In this document: positions 36,247 to 46,075 of the stretch, one piece after another
Layout: every line of letters begins with the position of its first letter
Position numbering within the stretch: the stretch's first letter is position 1
Notes under the pieces: model-generated
The model's database searches: none
The model's input: only the letters and a program-made list of their open reading frames with translations
What the model was told of the DNA's origin: nothing
Program-made: the position numbers and the translations under genes
Assembly: GCF_014076495.1 (NCBI RefSeq)
Contig: NZ_CP043575.1
Coordinates: 992,001-1,056,000, forward strand
DNA length: 64,000 nt
Reading direction: 5' to 3'
Source: Comamonas koreensis
GTDB lineage: Bacteria > Pseudomonadota > Gammaproteobacteria > Burkholderiales > Burkholderiaceae_C

Positions 36247-36962
36247 GGCGCGCTGCCTGGGCTGCCGGCGGCCTGGGCTTGTTTTTCTGCCTCGCGCTCG
36301 GCCGTGGTCTTGGCGACCTTGTCGCGGATATAGAGCGGCAGCGCATCCTGCGCAGCCACTGCCTGGCCTTGCGCCAGCAAATAAGGCGCCAGGCTCAGCA
36401 AGGCCCGGGCCGTGGGCATGGCCTGCAGATGGGTGGCGCCGGGCGCCAGGCGCTCGCCATATATGGCCTGGGCATTGCCGGCCACGACAAAGCCCGCGGG
36501 CACCTGCACCTCCTGCGGCGGGCAGACCTGCAGATCGCCCAAGGTCTGCCAGTGGCCATCCACATACTGGTAAACGGCGTTGTAGACCTCGTCCATGCGG
36601 GCATCGAGGCAGGCCAGCACCTGGGTGCAGCCGTATTGCAGGCGGGCCTCTTCAGCGACGGTCATCAAGGTATCGACCGGCAGCACCGGCACGCCCTGGC
36701 CGCCCTTGGCCACAAAGGCCAGGCCCTGGGCAATGGCGCAGGCGGTACGCAAGCCGGTGAACGAGCCCGGGCCCCGGCCAAACACAATCGCGTCCAGCGC
36801 ATCAAAGCCCAGGCCTGCATCGGCCATCAGGCCGCGCAGCGCCGGCAGCAACTGGCTGGAGGTGTGCTGGCCACCGGCACCGCTGTGCAGCCAGCGCTGG
36901 TCATCCCGCGCGGTGGCAATAAAGAGGGTGTCGGTACTGGATTCGAGGGCAAGCAGGTTCAT
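36243..36962 (-). CDS. tsaB: tRNA threonylcarbamoyladenosine biosynthesis protein TsaB
   Basis: This 239-aa ASKHA-fold protein partners TsaD and TsaE in t6A37 formation on ANN-decoding tRNAs. It begins MNLLALESSTDTLFIA and shows the signature GRGPGSFTGLRTACAIAQGLAF. A C-terminal Ala/Gln-rich tail of about 20 residues extends past the usual end. It is the first gene of the minus-strand operon tsaB-rimI-UDG-like. Confidence 0.94.
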   Translation of the reverse strand: MNLLALESSTDTLFIATARDDQRWLHSGAGGQHTSSQLLPALRGLMADAGLGFDALDAIVFGRGPGSFTGLRTACAIAQGLAFVAKGGQGVPVLPVDTLMTVAEEARLQYGCTQVLACLDARMDEVYNAVYQYVDGHWQTLGDLQVCPPQEVQVPAGFVVAGNAQAIYGERLAPGATHLQAMPTARALLSLAPYLLAQGQAVAAQDALPLYIRDKVAKTTAEREAEKQAQAAGSPGSAP

Positions 36963-37092
36963 GGGGTAGGGCGCGCACGGGCGCTATGCTGGCGCCCGGT
37001 TTCAGCCCCTGTAGAGGGGTGGCAACCTGCCATTATCGGGGCAAAGCCAAGGCTGCATGCCGGGCTTGGGCATAGCCGCTAGACTGCTGCCC

Positions 37093-38715
37093 ATGCAACA
37101 GATTTCTTCGATGGCGCCCCTTTCTCTGTCCCTGGCGCGGCTGAGCGCTGGCCTGCCTGGCAGCAGCGGCCGCTGGCTGCTCCCGGTCGCGATTGCGCTG
37201 AGCCAGGTGGCCTGCGCGCAGACGCCGGCCGCCCCCTCTAGCGACCCCACGCCCACGCCCATCCGGCTGGCCCAGCCGGTCGCTGGGGCGCCCCAGGCAC
37301 CGGCCTCCGTCGCACCTGTCGCTGCAGCACCTGCAGCCCTCGCCGCCCCGGCCAACGCCTGGCCCGCCGGCCGCTTGCCGGCCGAGGTCGAAGCGGCCTT
37401 GCAGCGGGGCAAGGTCGCGTCCGATGCGGTCTCCGTGGTGGTGATGGATGTCAGCGGCGCGCAGCGCCCGCTCCTTGATGTGCACAGCGATGTGGGCCGC
37501 AACCCCGCCTCGGTGATGAAGCTGGTGACCACCTATGCAGCGCTCGAGATCCTGGGCCCCGCCTACACCTGGGACACCCGCATTGCCACCGACGGCCAGG
37601 TCGCCCAGGGTGCCCTCAATGGCAATCTTTATGTACAGGGCTCGGGCGACCCCAAGCTGGTGATGGAGCGCCTGTGGCTGCTGCAGCGCCGCCTGCTGGG
37701 CCAGGGCATCCAGGTCGTGGTTGGCGATGTGGTGCTGGACCGCTCGGCTTTCGCGCTGCCGCCCATCGACCCCGCACGCTTTGACAACGAGCCCTACCGG
37801 CCCTACAACGCCGTGCCCGATGCGCTGCTGCTGAACTACAAGTCGCTGACGATGCGCTTTATCCCCGATGCCGCCGCTGGCGTGGCCCGCATCGCCTACG
37901 AGCCGGCCGTCGCGCATCTGCGCCTGCCCAGCACGGTGCCGCTGCTCAAGACCAAGGGCAATGCCTGTGGCGACTGGCGCGGCGCGCTCAAGGCGCAGAT
38001 GGCCGATGCCACGCAGATCCAGTTTCTGGGAGGCTACCCGGCCGCTTGCGGTGAGAACAGCTGGGCCGTGGCGCCCGCCGCGCCCGACCGCTTTGCGCCC
38101 CGCGTGTTTGAAGGCATGTGGCGCGAGCTGGGCGGCAAGGTGACTGGCCAGGTGCGCATGGGCACCACGCCTGACGGCGTGCAGCCGCTGATGAGCTTCA
38201 GCTCGCCCACCTTGGGCGAGGTGGTGCGCGATATCAACAAGTACAGCAACAACGTGATGACCCAGCAGGTCTTCCTGACCCTGGGCAAGGAGCGCGCGGG
38301 CATCGGCACCTTTGAAGGCGGCCGCCAGGCGGTGGCGCAGTGGTGGAGCGAGCGCGTACCCGGCATGGCGCAGCCCACCATCGACAATGGCGCTGGCCTC
38401 TCGCGCGATGCCCGCATCACCGCCGGGTCGCTGGCCAAGATGCTCTCGGTCGCCTGGAACTCCAACGTCATGCCCGAGCTGATGGCCTCGATGCCGATCG
38501 TGGGTGTGGACGGCACGATGAAAAACAGCAAAAGCGCCCATACCGGTGGCGCCCACCTGAAGACCGGCACGCTGCGCGATGCCTCGGCCATTGCTGGCTA
38601 TGTCAATGGCCGCGATGGGCGCCGCTGGGTGGTTGTGGCCATGGCCAACAGCGACAATGCCCCGCAGGCACGCCCCGCCTGGGATGCGCTGATCGACTGG
38701 GTGGCGGCCCAGTAA
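37093..38715 (+). CDS. dacB: D-alanyl-D-alanine carboxypeptidase/endopeptidase (PBP4 type)
   Basis: This ~540-aa periplasmic enzyme of peptidoglycan turnover has the S13 motifs SVMK (Ser140-Lys143), SNN (Ser385) and KTG (Lys490-Gly492), all intact. A signal peptide lies in the first ~40 residues (RWLLPVAIALSQVACAQ), followed by a Pro/Ala-rich linker (about 45-95). ATG 37093 has no strong RBS; 37111 is an alternative. It is divergent from tsaB. A GC-rich hairpin without T tract follows. Confidence 0.92.
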   Translation: MQQISSMAPLSLSLARLSAGLPGSSGRWLLPVAIALSQVACAQTPAAPSSDPTPTPIRLAQPVAGAPQAPASVAPVAAAPAALAAPANAWPAGRLPAEVEAALQRGKVASDAVSVVVMDVSGAQRPLLDVHSDVGRNPASVMKLVTTYAALEILGPAYTWDTRIATDGQVAQGALNGNLYVQGSGDPKLVMERLWLLQRRLLGQGIQVVVGDVVLDRSAFALPPIDPARFDNEPYRPYNAVPDALLLNYKSLTMRFIPDAAAGVARIAYEPAVAHLRLPSTVPLLKTKGNACGDWRGALKAQMADATQIQFLGGYPAACGENSWAVAPAAPDRFAPRVFEGMWRELGGKVTGQVRMGTTPDGVQPLMSFSSPTLGEVVRDINKYSNNVMTQQVFLTLGKERAGIGTFEGGRQAVAQWWSERVPGMAQPTIDNGAGLSRDARITAGSLAKMLSVAWNSNVMPELMASMPIVGVDGTMKNSKSAHTGGAHLKTGTLRDASAIAGYVNGRDGRRWVVVAMANSDNAPQARPAWDALIDWVAAQ

Positions 38716-38725
38716 CCCCAGAGGC

Positions 38726-38753
38726 GCAGGCAGGTCGGGAAAAACCTGCCTGC
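38726..38753. other. Inverted repeat after dacB
   Basis: Ten-bp arms GCAGGCAGGT and ACCTGCCTGC enclose an 8-nt loop. There is no T tract, so it is at best a weak terminator or RNA-stability element. Confidence 0.4.
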
Positions 38754-38828
38754 CACCAAGGTTGGGCTGCGGCGGTATCGGTGTACATTGCGCGTTGGAG
38801 CATGGTCACAAGCCATAAGGAGCCCTGC

Positions 38829-39461
38829 ATGAGTCTGCCTTCGAAGACCTCGCTGTTTGCTGCTGCCAAGCGTTGGGATGCCGCCTTGGTGGCCCAGCTG
38901 CTGGCGCAGGCGCCGCAGTGGGCCCAGGCGGTCGATGGCAAGGGACGTACCGCCTTGCAGGTGGCCTGTGGCGTATCCGCGCACAACACCCAGTCTGCCG
39001 ATACCAACGGCCTGGAGACCGTGGCCACCTTGCTGGCCGCCGGCGCAGTGCTGGAGGCCGAAGCCCCGATGGGCGAGTGCAATGGCGAGTTCCGCGCCAC
39101 CGCGCTGTGGTTTGCCGTGGCCCGGGGCGAGAACCTGCCGCTGGTCGAACTGCTGCTTTCGCACGGCGCCAATGCCAGCTACTCGCTGTGGGCCGCCGTG
39201 TGGCGCGATGACGAGGCCATGTGCCGCGCGCTGCTGCAGGCCCAGCCCCTCCTCAACCTGCGCGAGCACGGCGAAACCCCTGTTTTCTATGCCGCACGCC
39301 TCGGTCGCCTCAAGACCCTGGAGCTGCTCCTCGACGCCGGCGCCGACGTCTCGGTAGCTGACTTCAAAGGCCGCGACGCGGTCGACATCGCGCTCGCCCG
39401 GCGCCTGCCCCAGGGGCTGATCTACCGCATGCAGCAGCTGCGCCAGCCGCGGCTGGCCTGA
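38829..39461 (+). CDS. Ankyrin-repeat protein
   Basis: This 210-aa protein consists of about five ankyrin repeats, recognisable as TALQVACG, LLAAGAVLEAE, LVELLLSHGAN, TPVFYAARLGRLKTLELLLDAGAD and the closing DIALARR. There is no signal peptide, so it is probably cytoplasmic and protein-binding. AAGGAG 7-9 nt before ATG 38829 supports this start over the long upstream frame, which overlaps dacB. The partner is unknown. Confidence 0.85.
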   Translation: MSLPSKTSLFAAAKRWDAALVAQLLAQAPQWAQAVDGKGRTALQVACGVSAHNTQSADTNGLETVATLLAAGAVLEAEAPMGECNGEFRATALWFAVARGENLPLVELLLSHGANASYSLWAAVWRDDEAMCRALLQAQPLLNLREHGETPVFYAARLGRLKTLELLLDAGADVSVADFKGRDAVDIALARRLPQGLIYRMQQLRQPRLA

Positions 39462-39770
39462 CGATCCGTTGCACAGCGCATTGCCCGGGTTTCAGCGCGA
39501 ACCCGGGCGGGCCACTGCGCTGCCTTCCTGCTACTGCTCCTCGATCCGCTTCTCTTCCATGAGGCAATGCTTGGCATGCTTTGCCCGCCAAGCGACTGGA
39601 GGTAGTCAGTACCCACCTTTCAGGTGACTGTTGCATTTGCCTAACTATCTGTCAGCTTCCTGTAAGCAGTGTTCATTCCAATGCGCTTCAAGATGAAATA
39701 AAGCTATCAATTGACATCAGTAAATTATTGTTGTTAATTGACGGATATCAAGTGAAGTGGAGGACCAGGG
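39462..39770. other. Leader region of the Rhs-associated operon
   Basis: No gene was recognised. A 9-bp stem hairpin (39483-39508, GCCCGGGTT with AACCCGGGC) lies behind the ankyrin gene. The last 120 bp are clearly AT richer and hold a promoter-like TTGACA at 39711. GGAGG at 39759-39763 is the RBS of the next gene. Confidence 0.5.
39711..39739 (+). promoter_or_regulatory. Candidate sigma-70 promoter of the six-gene Rhs-associated operon
   Basis: A consensus -35 TTGACA (39711-39716) is followed after 17 bp by a poor -10 TTAATT (39734-39739). The heptamer AATTGAC occurs twice (39709 and 39736). The -35 is convincing, the -10 is not. Confidence 0.4.
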
Positions 39771-42700
39771 GTGCATCCATGGACCTGGGCCGACTACAGA
39801 TGGACACACGGCATGTATCAAAAAAAGAGGGGCCGCCCGCTGTTTACCAGCTGGGCAACGGTGGTGGGCATGTTGGTGCTGGGGCTGCTGTATTCGATCA
39901 GCAGTGCCTTTGCGCAGGCGGCAGACGCTGTGTGTGCCGAAGTCAAAATTGTCATTGAACAAAAGCTTTCGCTGGAGCGCCAGGCCTTTGATGCCAAGAT
40001 GGTCATCACCAATGGCCTGGCGGACCAGAAGCTGGAGAACGTCTCCATCGAGCTGAAGTTTCTCGATGCCAACAACAACCTGGTGGTTGCGACCTCGGAC
40101 CCCAATGCCCAGGGGGCGACGTTCTTTTACCGCACTGACCAGGTGACAGGCATCACCAGTCTCCAGGGTGGTGTCATCGCGCCCAAGGCGGTGGCCCATA
40201 TCAACTGGCTCATCATCCCCGCAGCGGGCAGTGGTGGCAGCAACCCGCAAGGCGCTGTGTACTACGTGGGTGCCAAGGTCAGCTACACGCTCGACGGCAA
40301 GGCAGATTCCGTTGACGTGGCGCCAGAATCCATCGTGGTACGCCCCCAGCCCGAGCTGGTGCTGGATTACTTTTTGCCGCGCGATGTCTATGCCGACGAC
40401 GCCTTCACGCCAGAGACCGAAGCAGCAGAGCCCTTTACCCTGGGCGTCCGCATCAAGAACCAGGGCGGCGGCACATCCCACAAGACCAAGATCGACACCG
40501 CCCAGCCCCGCATTGTGGAGAACCGGCAGGGCCTGGCGATCAGCTTTCAAATTCTCGGCGGCTATGTCGGCGACCAACCAGCAGGCAAGAGCCTGCTTTT
40601 GGACTTTGGCGACATAGAGTCAGGCACTTCCAAAATGGGCCGCTGGTCCATGGTCACCAGTCTGGCAGGCAAATTTGTCGAGTTCAATGCCAGCTTCACC
40701 CATGCCGATTCCCTGGGGGGGGCGGTCACCTCGCTGATCAAGGAAGTGCGCACGCATACCTTGGTCCAGGATGTGCGCGTGGATCTGGCAGGGCGCGATA
40801 AGGTGCGCGACTTTCTCGCCAAGGATGGCGACGTCTATCGGGTCTACGAGTCCGATGGCGCAGACACCGAGGTGCAGAACCAGACGGCGTCGGCACAGAT
40901 GACCGTGCAGGGCAACAACGCCAGCCTGCGCTTTAGCCCTGTAGCCCAGGGCTTTGCCTATGCCCGCGTGCCCGATCCGGCGCGCGGCGCCAAGCTGCCG
41001 GTGCAGGTCACGCGGTCGGATGGCTATATCGTGCCTGCAGAAAACGTCTGGTTGTCCAAGGAGCGCAATGAAGACCTGAGTTGGAGCTACTTCCTCAATA
41101 TCTTCGATGCCAATACCAGCGGCCAGTACAGCATTGGCTTTGTGGCCGGCGCGGCCGAGGCCAGCATCGCGGGCCTCGTGTACCGGGACAGCAATGCCAA
41201 TGGCCTGCGCGACAGTGGCGAGCCGGGCATCCCCGTGACCGAGGTCAAACTGAGCGGCACCCAAGCCAGCACGGGCGCCGCCGAGCTGCAAACGTCGTAT
41301 ACCGATGCGCAAGGCGCGTTCCACTTCACCAACCTCAAGCCAGGCGTCTACACCTTGGTCGTTGGTGTCAGCGATGGCCTGGTGGATGGCGCGGCGCTGG
41401 CGGGCTCTGCGGGTGGGCAGAGCGAGGCGGGCAAGTTCAGCAGCATTGAGCTGACTGCTGGCTCCGCTGCAGCCGGCTATCTGTTTGCCAAGCGTGCCGC
41501 CGCGCCCGACAACCCCGACCTCGAGCCCAAGGCCGACCTGGCAGTAGCTGCAGGTGCCAGCCCTGCTACCGTCAAGCGAGGCGACAAATCCACCGTCACG
41601 ATCACCGCAGAAAACCTGGGCCCGGCTACGTCTGTGGCGACCACGGTGAATGTGGAAATACCAGCGGGCTTAACCGTGCTGAGCCCATCGGCCGCTGTGG
41701 GCAGCTATGCCAATGGTGTCTGGACCCTGGGCGATATGGCAACGCGTTCCACCGCGATCCTGACCTTGGAAGTGCAAACCGACAAGGACAGCAGCGCCAA
41801 GGAGTTTGCCGTGGCTGCGCGTATCGGCTCGTCCACCAAGGACGATATCAGCAGCAACAACAGCGCCTCTACCTTGATCCGTATTCAGAGCAGCGAGGCC
41901 GTGACTGCCACGCAAACAGCAGACCAGGGTATGCGCGTGCTGGCCTATATCGGCTGCGGCGCAGACACCGCCTGCGCCGCGCAAAAACGCCAGGCCGCGC
42001 AAACGGTGCTGGCCACGTATGACGATGAGGCCGAGATCGTTGAGACAGCTGCTGCCTTCCAAAAGGCGTTGCGTGCTGGCGACTTCAGCCTGCTGTGGCT
42101 GAGCGGGTCGCTCAGCGATCTGAGCGCCCACCTGCAGGAGGAAGTGCGCGCTGCCGTGCTGCGTGGTGCCTCGCTGGTGGTGGATGGCGCTGCCGATACC
42201 CATCTGCGTGCCATTGCCGATATGTGGGGCAGCTATGCCGATCAGCCGTTGCCCAATGCTGCACTGCAGTTGGGCGCTAACGCGCTGCCGCTGACCCGCC
42301 CAAGCTGGGCCTTGGCGGATGATGCGCAGGCGACCAGCGAGCTGCGCTATGCGACCGGAGAAACCGCCGCAGCACGCAGCAGCTACGGCAAGGGTCAGGT
42401 GCTGGCGATGGGCTTTGACAGCCTGGCTGAGCCGCTGAGCGGCACGGAATGGACGGCATGGCTCCAGGCCCAGATGGTGCTGAGTACGCCCAAACTGGTA
42501 GACCCGATGCTCGCCCAATCCAGCGTGTACCTGAAGACTGTCATCCACAATGGCGACGACAAGGCCCGCCAGCTCACGCTGAGCACGGCCTTGGGCAACG
42601 GCGCCCAGCTGCTGTCGTCCAAGCCCGCTGCCGCGCAAAGCGGCGACCAGCTAAGCTGGCCTATGGACCTGGCTGCCGGTGCAGAGCAAGGCGTTGAGCT

Positions 42701-44978
42701 GTGGCTACAGCTGCCTGCCGATGCCAAGGCCTTTAGCCTGGAATCCCAGCTGCGCAATACCGCCGATGCGGTGGTGGTGGACAGCTGGTCGCACAACCTG
42801 CGCACCATTGCACAGCAGCAGGCGGAGGCCAATGCACGCACAGCGCTGCCCGCCATTGCAGGCCTGGCTGACGCAGAAAAGGCCCAGTTGGTGGCCCTGT
42901 TCGACCAAGCAGCCGATGCGGTCCAGCAGCAAAAGCTGGGCGATGCGATTGCTGCGCTGCTGCAAGCGCAAGAAAAACTGCGTGCGCTGCCGCAAGGTGG
43001 TGGGCGTGATGCGGCATGGCAGCCCGTAGCGCAGTGGATAGGCCTGGTATCTGCGGCCTGGAAGGATGACGGCTCTGCCACCAAGAACTGGACCTTGGCC
43101 ATCAGCAGCGGTAACCAGCAGGTTGCCCAAGTAAGCACTGCGTTTGCGGCGCCGCTGCAGGTACGTCTGGCCGATGAGAATGGTGCCCCGGTAGCCGGTC
43201 AGACCCTGCGCTTTGCCGCACCTGCCAGCGGCGCCAGTGCGGTGTTTGGCAACGGCACTGCCGCCTTGCAGGTCAGCACCGACGCCCAAGGCCTAGCGAG
43301 CACCGATGCCATCACGGCCAATGCCGTCGTGGGTGCCTACCAAGTGTTTGCCAGTGTGGACGGCGTCAACACCCCCGCTAGCTTTGACTTGCGCAACAGC
43401 GATGCGGCAACCCCCATCTTGACCTTGCAGCGGGTGGCGGGCGATAACCAGACTGCACACGTAGGCCAGGCCTTTGCCCAGCGCTTGCAAGCCAAGGTGG
43501 TCGATGCGCAAGGCGCAGCCATGGCCGGTCACGTGGTGGTGTTCACGCTGCCATCGGCTGCAGTGGGTAGTGCCACGGCTAGCTTTGCCGATGGCTCCCA
43601 AACCGCTAGCGTCTCTACCGATGCCCAAGGCTTGGCGATCTCGCCAGTGCTGACGGCCAACAGCGCGGAGGGTAGCTACCAGGCGAGTGCTACAGCGGCA
43701 GGGGTCTCCGGCGAGGCGACGTTCGCGCTGACCAACACGGCGCAGCCGGTGCAAGTGCTCCAGCTGCTTGGCGTTGCCGGCAGCGGCCAGTCGGCCCATG
43801 TGGGCGCTGCCTTTGCGCAAGCGCTTGCCGTCAAACTGGTGGATGGCCAAGGCCTGGGCGTGGCAAACCACAGCATTCGTTTCGAGTTGCCTTCCAGCGG
43901 TGCCAGTGCCACGTTTGCAGGCGGCGCTTTGCAAGCAGAGGTGCAAACCGATGCCAATGGTTTTGCCAGCGCGCCCCTGCTCACGGCCAACAACACCGAA
44001 GGCAGCTTCGAGGTGCTGGCCAGTGCAGGCGGTGTGGCAGACGGCGTGCGGTTTGCATTGACGAACACCGCTGTAACGGCGCCTGTGCTGAACCTGCAGG
44101 TGCTTGCCGGTGGCGGCCAGTCTGCGGTGGTGGGTACGGCCTTTGCCGAGGTGATCCGTGTCAAGCTGGTCAACGGCCAGGGTGAACCGGTGGCAGGGCG
44201 TGTGCTGAGCTTCAGCATGCCCGCCAGCGGTGCAGGCGCTGTCTTTGCGGGTGGCGGCTTGACTGCGCAAGCGACGACCGATGCACAGGGCCTGGCGGCA
44301 TCGCTGATGTTCAGCGCCAACGCGACGGCGGGCGACTACGAAGTGGTGGTGGCGATGGCGGGTGCGCCCGATGTCAAGCTGGGCCTCAAGAACACCCCGG
44401 CCCCCGCGGGTGACAAGCAAGTAACCATCCCCACGCCAACGGGAACGGGCACGCTCAAGGCTTCGGTCACGGGCGGTGGCGCCACTTGCCGCTTCAACCC
44501 TGACAAGACCGCCGTCAAGCGGGCGCAAGGCTGGTTGCCGCTGTTTGATGTGCTGCTGTTCCCCCATGGCGTGTTCGAGTACGAACTGGTCGGCTGTGAC
44601 GTGGGCAGCACGGTGACCGTCACGACCGAGTGGCCCAACCTGTTTGGCATCAGCAACTACATGAAGTACGGCCCCACGCCTTCTTCACGTGGCCGCAGCC
44701 TTTGGTACGTGCCCAAGAACCTCAAGCTGGAGGGCAACCGGGTGAGCTTCACCATCACCGATGGCCAGCTGGGCGATGACGACCTGGCCGCCAATGGCGT
44801 CATCAAAGACCCGGGCGGCCCGGTGATCCAAAGCGGGCCGCTGCCTGCCGACGAGCAAGCCGTGCCTGTGCCTGGCTTGGGTTGGCTGGCTGTGCTGATG
44901 CTGTCGATGTTGACTGGTTTGGCGGCAGTGGTAGGGCTGCGACGCAAGGGCGTGCTGGGAGCGAGCGATGGCCGCTAA
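39771..44978 (+). CDS. Giant Ig-repeat surface protein with choice-of-anchor/CTERM-like tail
   Basis: This 1735-aa exported protein starts at a GTG with a near-perfect GGAGG 7 nt upstream; the next in-frame ATG (39813) has none. The leader is long (cleavage near SSAFAQA, residue ~50). Then come an N-terminal beta-rich domain, an SdrD_B-like domain (~463-580, GLVYRDSNANGLRDSGEPG), a DUF11-like domain (~587-675), a glutaminase-like/Rossmann-like stretch (~722-903), four similar invasin-like Ig domains (~1117-1543), a domain like choice-of-anchor U (~1556-1682) and a terminal Pro-Gly, hydrophobic helix, LRRK tail like IPTL-CTERM sorting signals. It is the first gene of the operon and probably a cell-surface anchor or adhesin. 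Confidence 0.8.
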   Translation: MHPWTWADYRWTHGMYQKKRGRPLFTSWATVVGMLVLGLLYSISSAFAQAADAVCAEVKIVIEQKLSLERQAFDAKMVITNGLADQKLENVSIELKFLDANNNLVVATSDPNAQGATFFYRTDQVTGITSLQGGVIAPKAVAHINWLIIPAAGSGGSNPQGAVYYVGAKVSYTLDGKADSVDVAPESIVVRPQPELVLDYFLPRDVYADDAFTPETEAAEPFTLGVRIKNQGGGTSHKTKIDTAQPRIVENRQGLAISFQILGGYVGDQPAGKSLLLDFGDIESGTSKMGRWSMVTSLAGKFVEFNASFTHADSLGGAVTSLIKEVRTHTLVQDVRVDLAGRDKVRDFLAKDGDVYRVYESDGADTEVQNQTASAQMTVQGNNASLRFSPVAQGFAYARVPDPARGAKLPVQVTRSDGYIVPAENVWLSKERNEDLSWSYFLNIFDANTSGQYSIGFVAGAAEASIAGLVYRDSNANGLRDSGEPGIPVTEVKLSGTQASTGAAELQTSYTDAQGAFHFTNLKPGVYTLVVGVSDGLVDGAALAGSAGGQSEAGKFSSIELTAGSAAAGYLFAKRAAAPDNPDLEPKADLAVAAGASPATVKRGDKSTVTITAENLGPATSVATTVNVEIPAGLTVLSPSAAVGSYANGVWTLGDMATRSTAILTLEVQTDKDSSAKEFAVAARIGSSTKDDISSNNSASTLIRIQSSEAVTATQTADQGMRVLAYIGCGADTACAAQKRQAAQTVLATYDDEAEIVETAAAFQKALRAGDFSLLWLSGSLSDLSAHLQEEVRAAVLRGASLVVDGAADTHLRAIADMWGSYADQPLPNAALQLGANALPLTRPSWALADDAQATSELRYATGETAAARSSYGKGQVLAMGFDSLAEPLSGTEWTAWLQAQMVLSTPKLVDPMLAQSSVYLKTVIHNGDDKARQLTLSTALGNGAQLLSSKPAAAQSGDQLSWPMDLAAGAEQGVELWLQLPADAKAFSLESQLRNTADAVVVDSWSHNLRTIAQQQAEANARTALPAIAGLADAEKAQLVALFDQAADAVQQQKLGDAIAALLQAQEKLRALPQGGGRDAAWQPVAQWIGLVSAAWKDDGSATKNWTLAISSGNQQVAQVSTAFAAPLQVRLADENGAPVAGQTLRFAAPASGASAVFGNGTAALQVSTDAQGLASTDAITANAVVGAYQVFASVDGVNTPASFDLRNSDAATPILTLQRVAGDNQTAHVGQAFAQRLQAKVVDAQGAAMAGHVVVFTLPSAAVGSATASFADGSQTASVSTDAQGLAISPVLTANSAEGSYQASATAAGVSGEATFALTNTAQPVQVLQLLGVAGSGQSAHVGAAFAQALAVKLVDGQGLGVANHSIRFELPSSGASATFAGGALQAEVQTDANGFASAPLLTANNTEGSFEVLASAGGVADGVRFALTNTAVTAPVLNLQVLAGGGQSAVVGTAFAEVIRVKLVNGQGEPVAGRVLSFSMPASGAGAVFAGGGLTAQATTDAQGLAASLMFSANATAGDYEVVVAMAGAPDVKLGLKNTPAPAGDKQVTIPTPTGTGTLKASVTGGGATCRFNPDKTAVKRAQGWLPLFDVLLFPHGVFEYELVGCDVGSTVTVTTEWPNLFGISNYMKYGPTPSSRGRSLWYVPKNLKLEGNRVSFTITDGQLGDDDLAANGVIKDPGGPVIQSGPLPADEQAVPVPGLGWLAVLMLSMLTGLAAVVGLRRKGVLGASDGR

Positions 44979-46041
44979 GACCATGGCGTGCGGCCCCAGG
45001 TGGGGCGTGCACGCTGCGCTGGCCGTCTTGGTCGGCGCAGCCTTGGGTGGTACTGCCTGCGATGCAGCAGCTTGGTCGCGGCCAGCGACTGCGCCTCCGC
45101 CTTTGGTGGAGGCTGAATCGGCTTCTGCCCCGTCCAAGGAGTTGGGCTGTTCGGCTGCGCAATATGCAGCGCAAACCACAGAGACGCCCGCGCTGGCATG
45201 GCCGGTGCAAACCGCGCCGCTGGCGCTGGACCAGGCCTGCTGGGTAAACGCTGCTGAGGCGGCTGCATCGGTGCAAAGCGCCCAGCCCCCCACCTTGGTG
45301 GATGTGCGCCCGCGCAGCCTGCAACGGGCAGCACCCATTGCGCGCGCTTTGGAGCTGGAGCTTTCTGACATGGCCAGCAAACGATTTTTACAGCAAACGC
45401 CCGTAGTGCTGCTGGGCTCCGGGCTCGACAGCGCCGAGGTTGACCAGGCCTGCCGTCAGCTGCGGCAGCAAGGCTTTGTCCAGTTGCAAGCGGTGCGGGG
45501 CGGTGTCCGAGCATGGCAGGCCGCGCAAGCGGGGACGGCAGGTAGCCAACCGTTGTTGCAGCCCTTGGATGCGCAGACTTGGATAGCCGCTCTGGGCCAG
45601 GGCATGCACTGGACGGTGATCTCCGCCAGCGAAGCCATGCAACATGCGCCCCAGGCGCAGTGGCCGGTTCCGCCCGAGCAGCTAGTCGCCGTACGGGTGG
45701 AAGGCAAAGAGCGCGATGCCAAGTTGGTGGCCGCCATTGCGCGCGCCTACCAAGACCGGCTCAAGCATGTACGTCATGCGGGCTACGCCCAGGCGCTGGT
45801 GGTCATCACCGATGGGGTGGTCAGCGATGCCTTGCGTGCCCAAGTCGAAAGTACCTTGGCGCCTAGCACCGATGCATCCAAAGCGGGCCGTTCCACAAGT
45901 GAGACCAGTGCCGCAATGGTCACCTTGCCCGCCTACTGGCTGGACGGTGGCTGGCAAGCCTATGCACAGCAAGTGGCCCAAACCGCCGCCATCCAACAGA
46001 CCGCCAACCACCGGCTGCAAGCGCCGTGTGGACGCATATGA
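44968..46041 (+). CDS. Exported rhodanese-like protein lacking the catalytic Cys
   Basis: This 357-aa protein has an N-terminal hydrophobic segment (about 15-35) ending in a Cys-containing GGTACDAAAW, perhaps an atypical lipoprotein signal. Residues ~87-188 resemble a rhodanese domain: LVDVRPRSLQRAAPIA and a loop LLGSGLDSAEV, where active rhodaneses have CxxGxRS; the Cys is absent. A second, weaker domain follows (~200-345). The start overlaps the upstream stop by 11 nt, so the two proteins are probably made together. It may be a structural or binding partner rather than a sulfurtransferase. Its role in the operon is unknown. Confidence 0.65.
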   Translation: MAAKTMACGPRWGVHAALAVLVGAALGGTACDAAAWSRPATAPPPLVEAESASAPSKELGCSAAQYAAQTTETPALAWPVQTAPLALDQACWVNAAEAAASVQSAQPPTLVDVRPRSLQRAAPIARALELELSDMASKRFLQQTPVVLLGSGLDSAEVDQACRQLRQQGFVQLQAVRGGVRAWQAAQAGTAGSQPLLQPLDAQTWIAALGQGMHWTVISASEAMQHAPQAQWPVPPEQLVAVRVEGKERDAKLVAAIARAYQDRLKHVRHAGYAQALVVITDGVVSDALRAQVESTLAPSTDASKAGRSTSETSAAMVTLPAYWLDGGWQAYAQQVAQTAAIQQTANHRLQAPCGRI

Positions 46042-46075
46042 GTGCAAACAAAAAATGAGAAATACAGGGGGAAGC

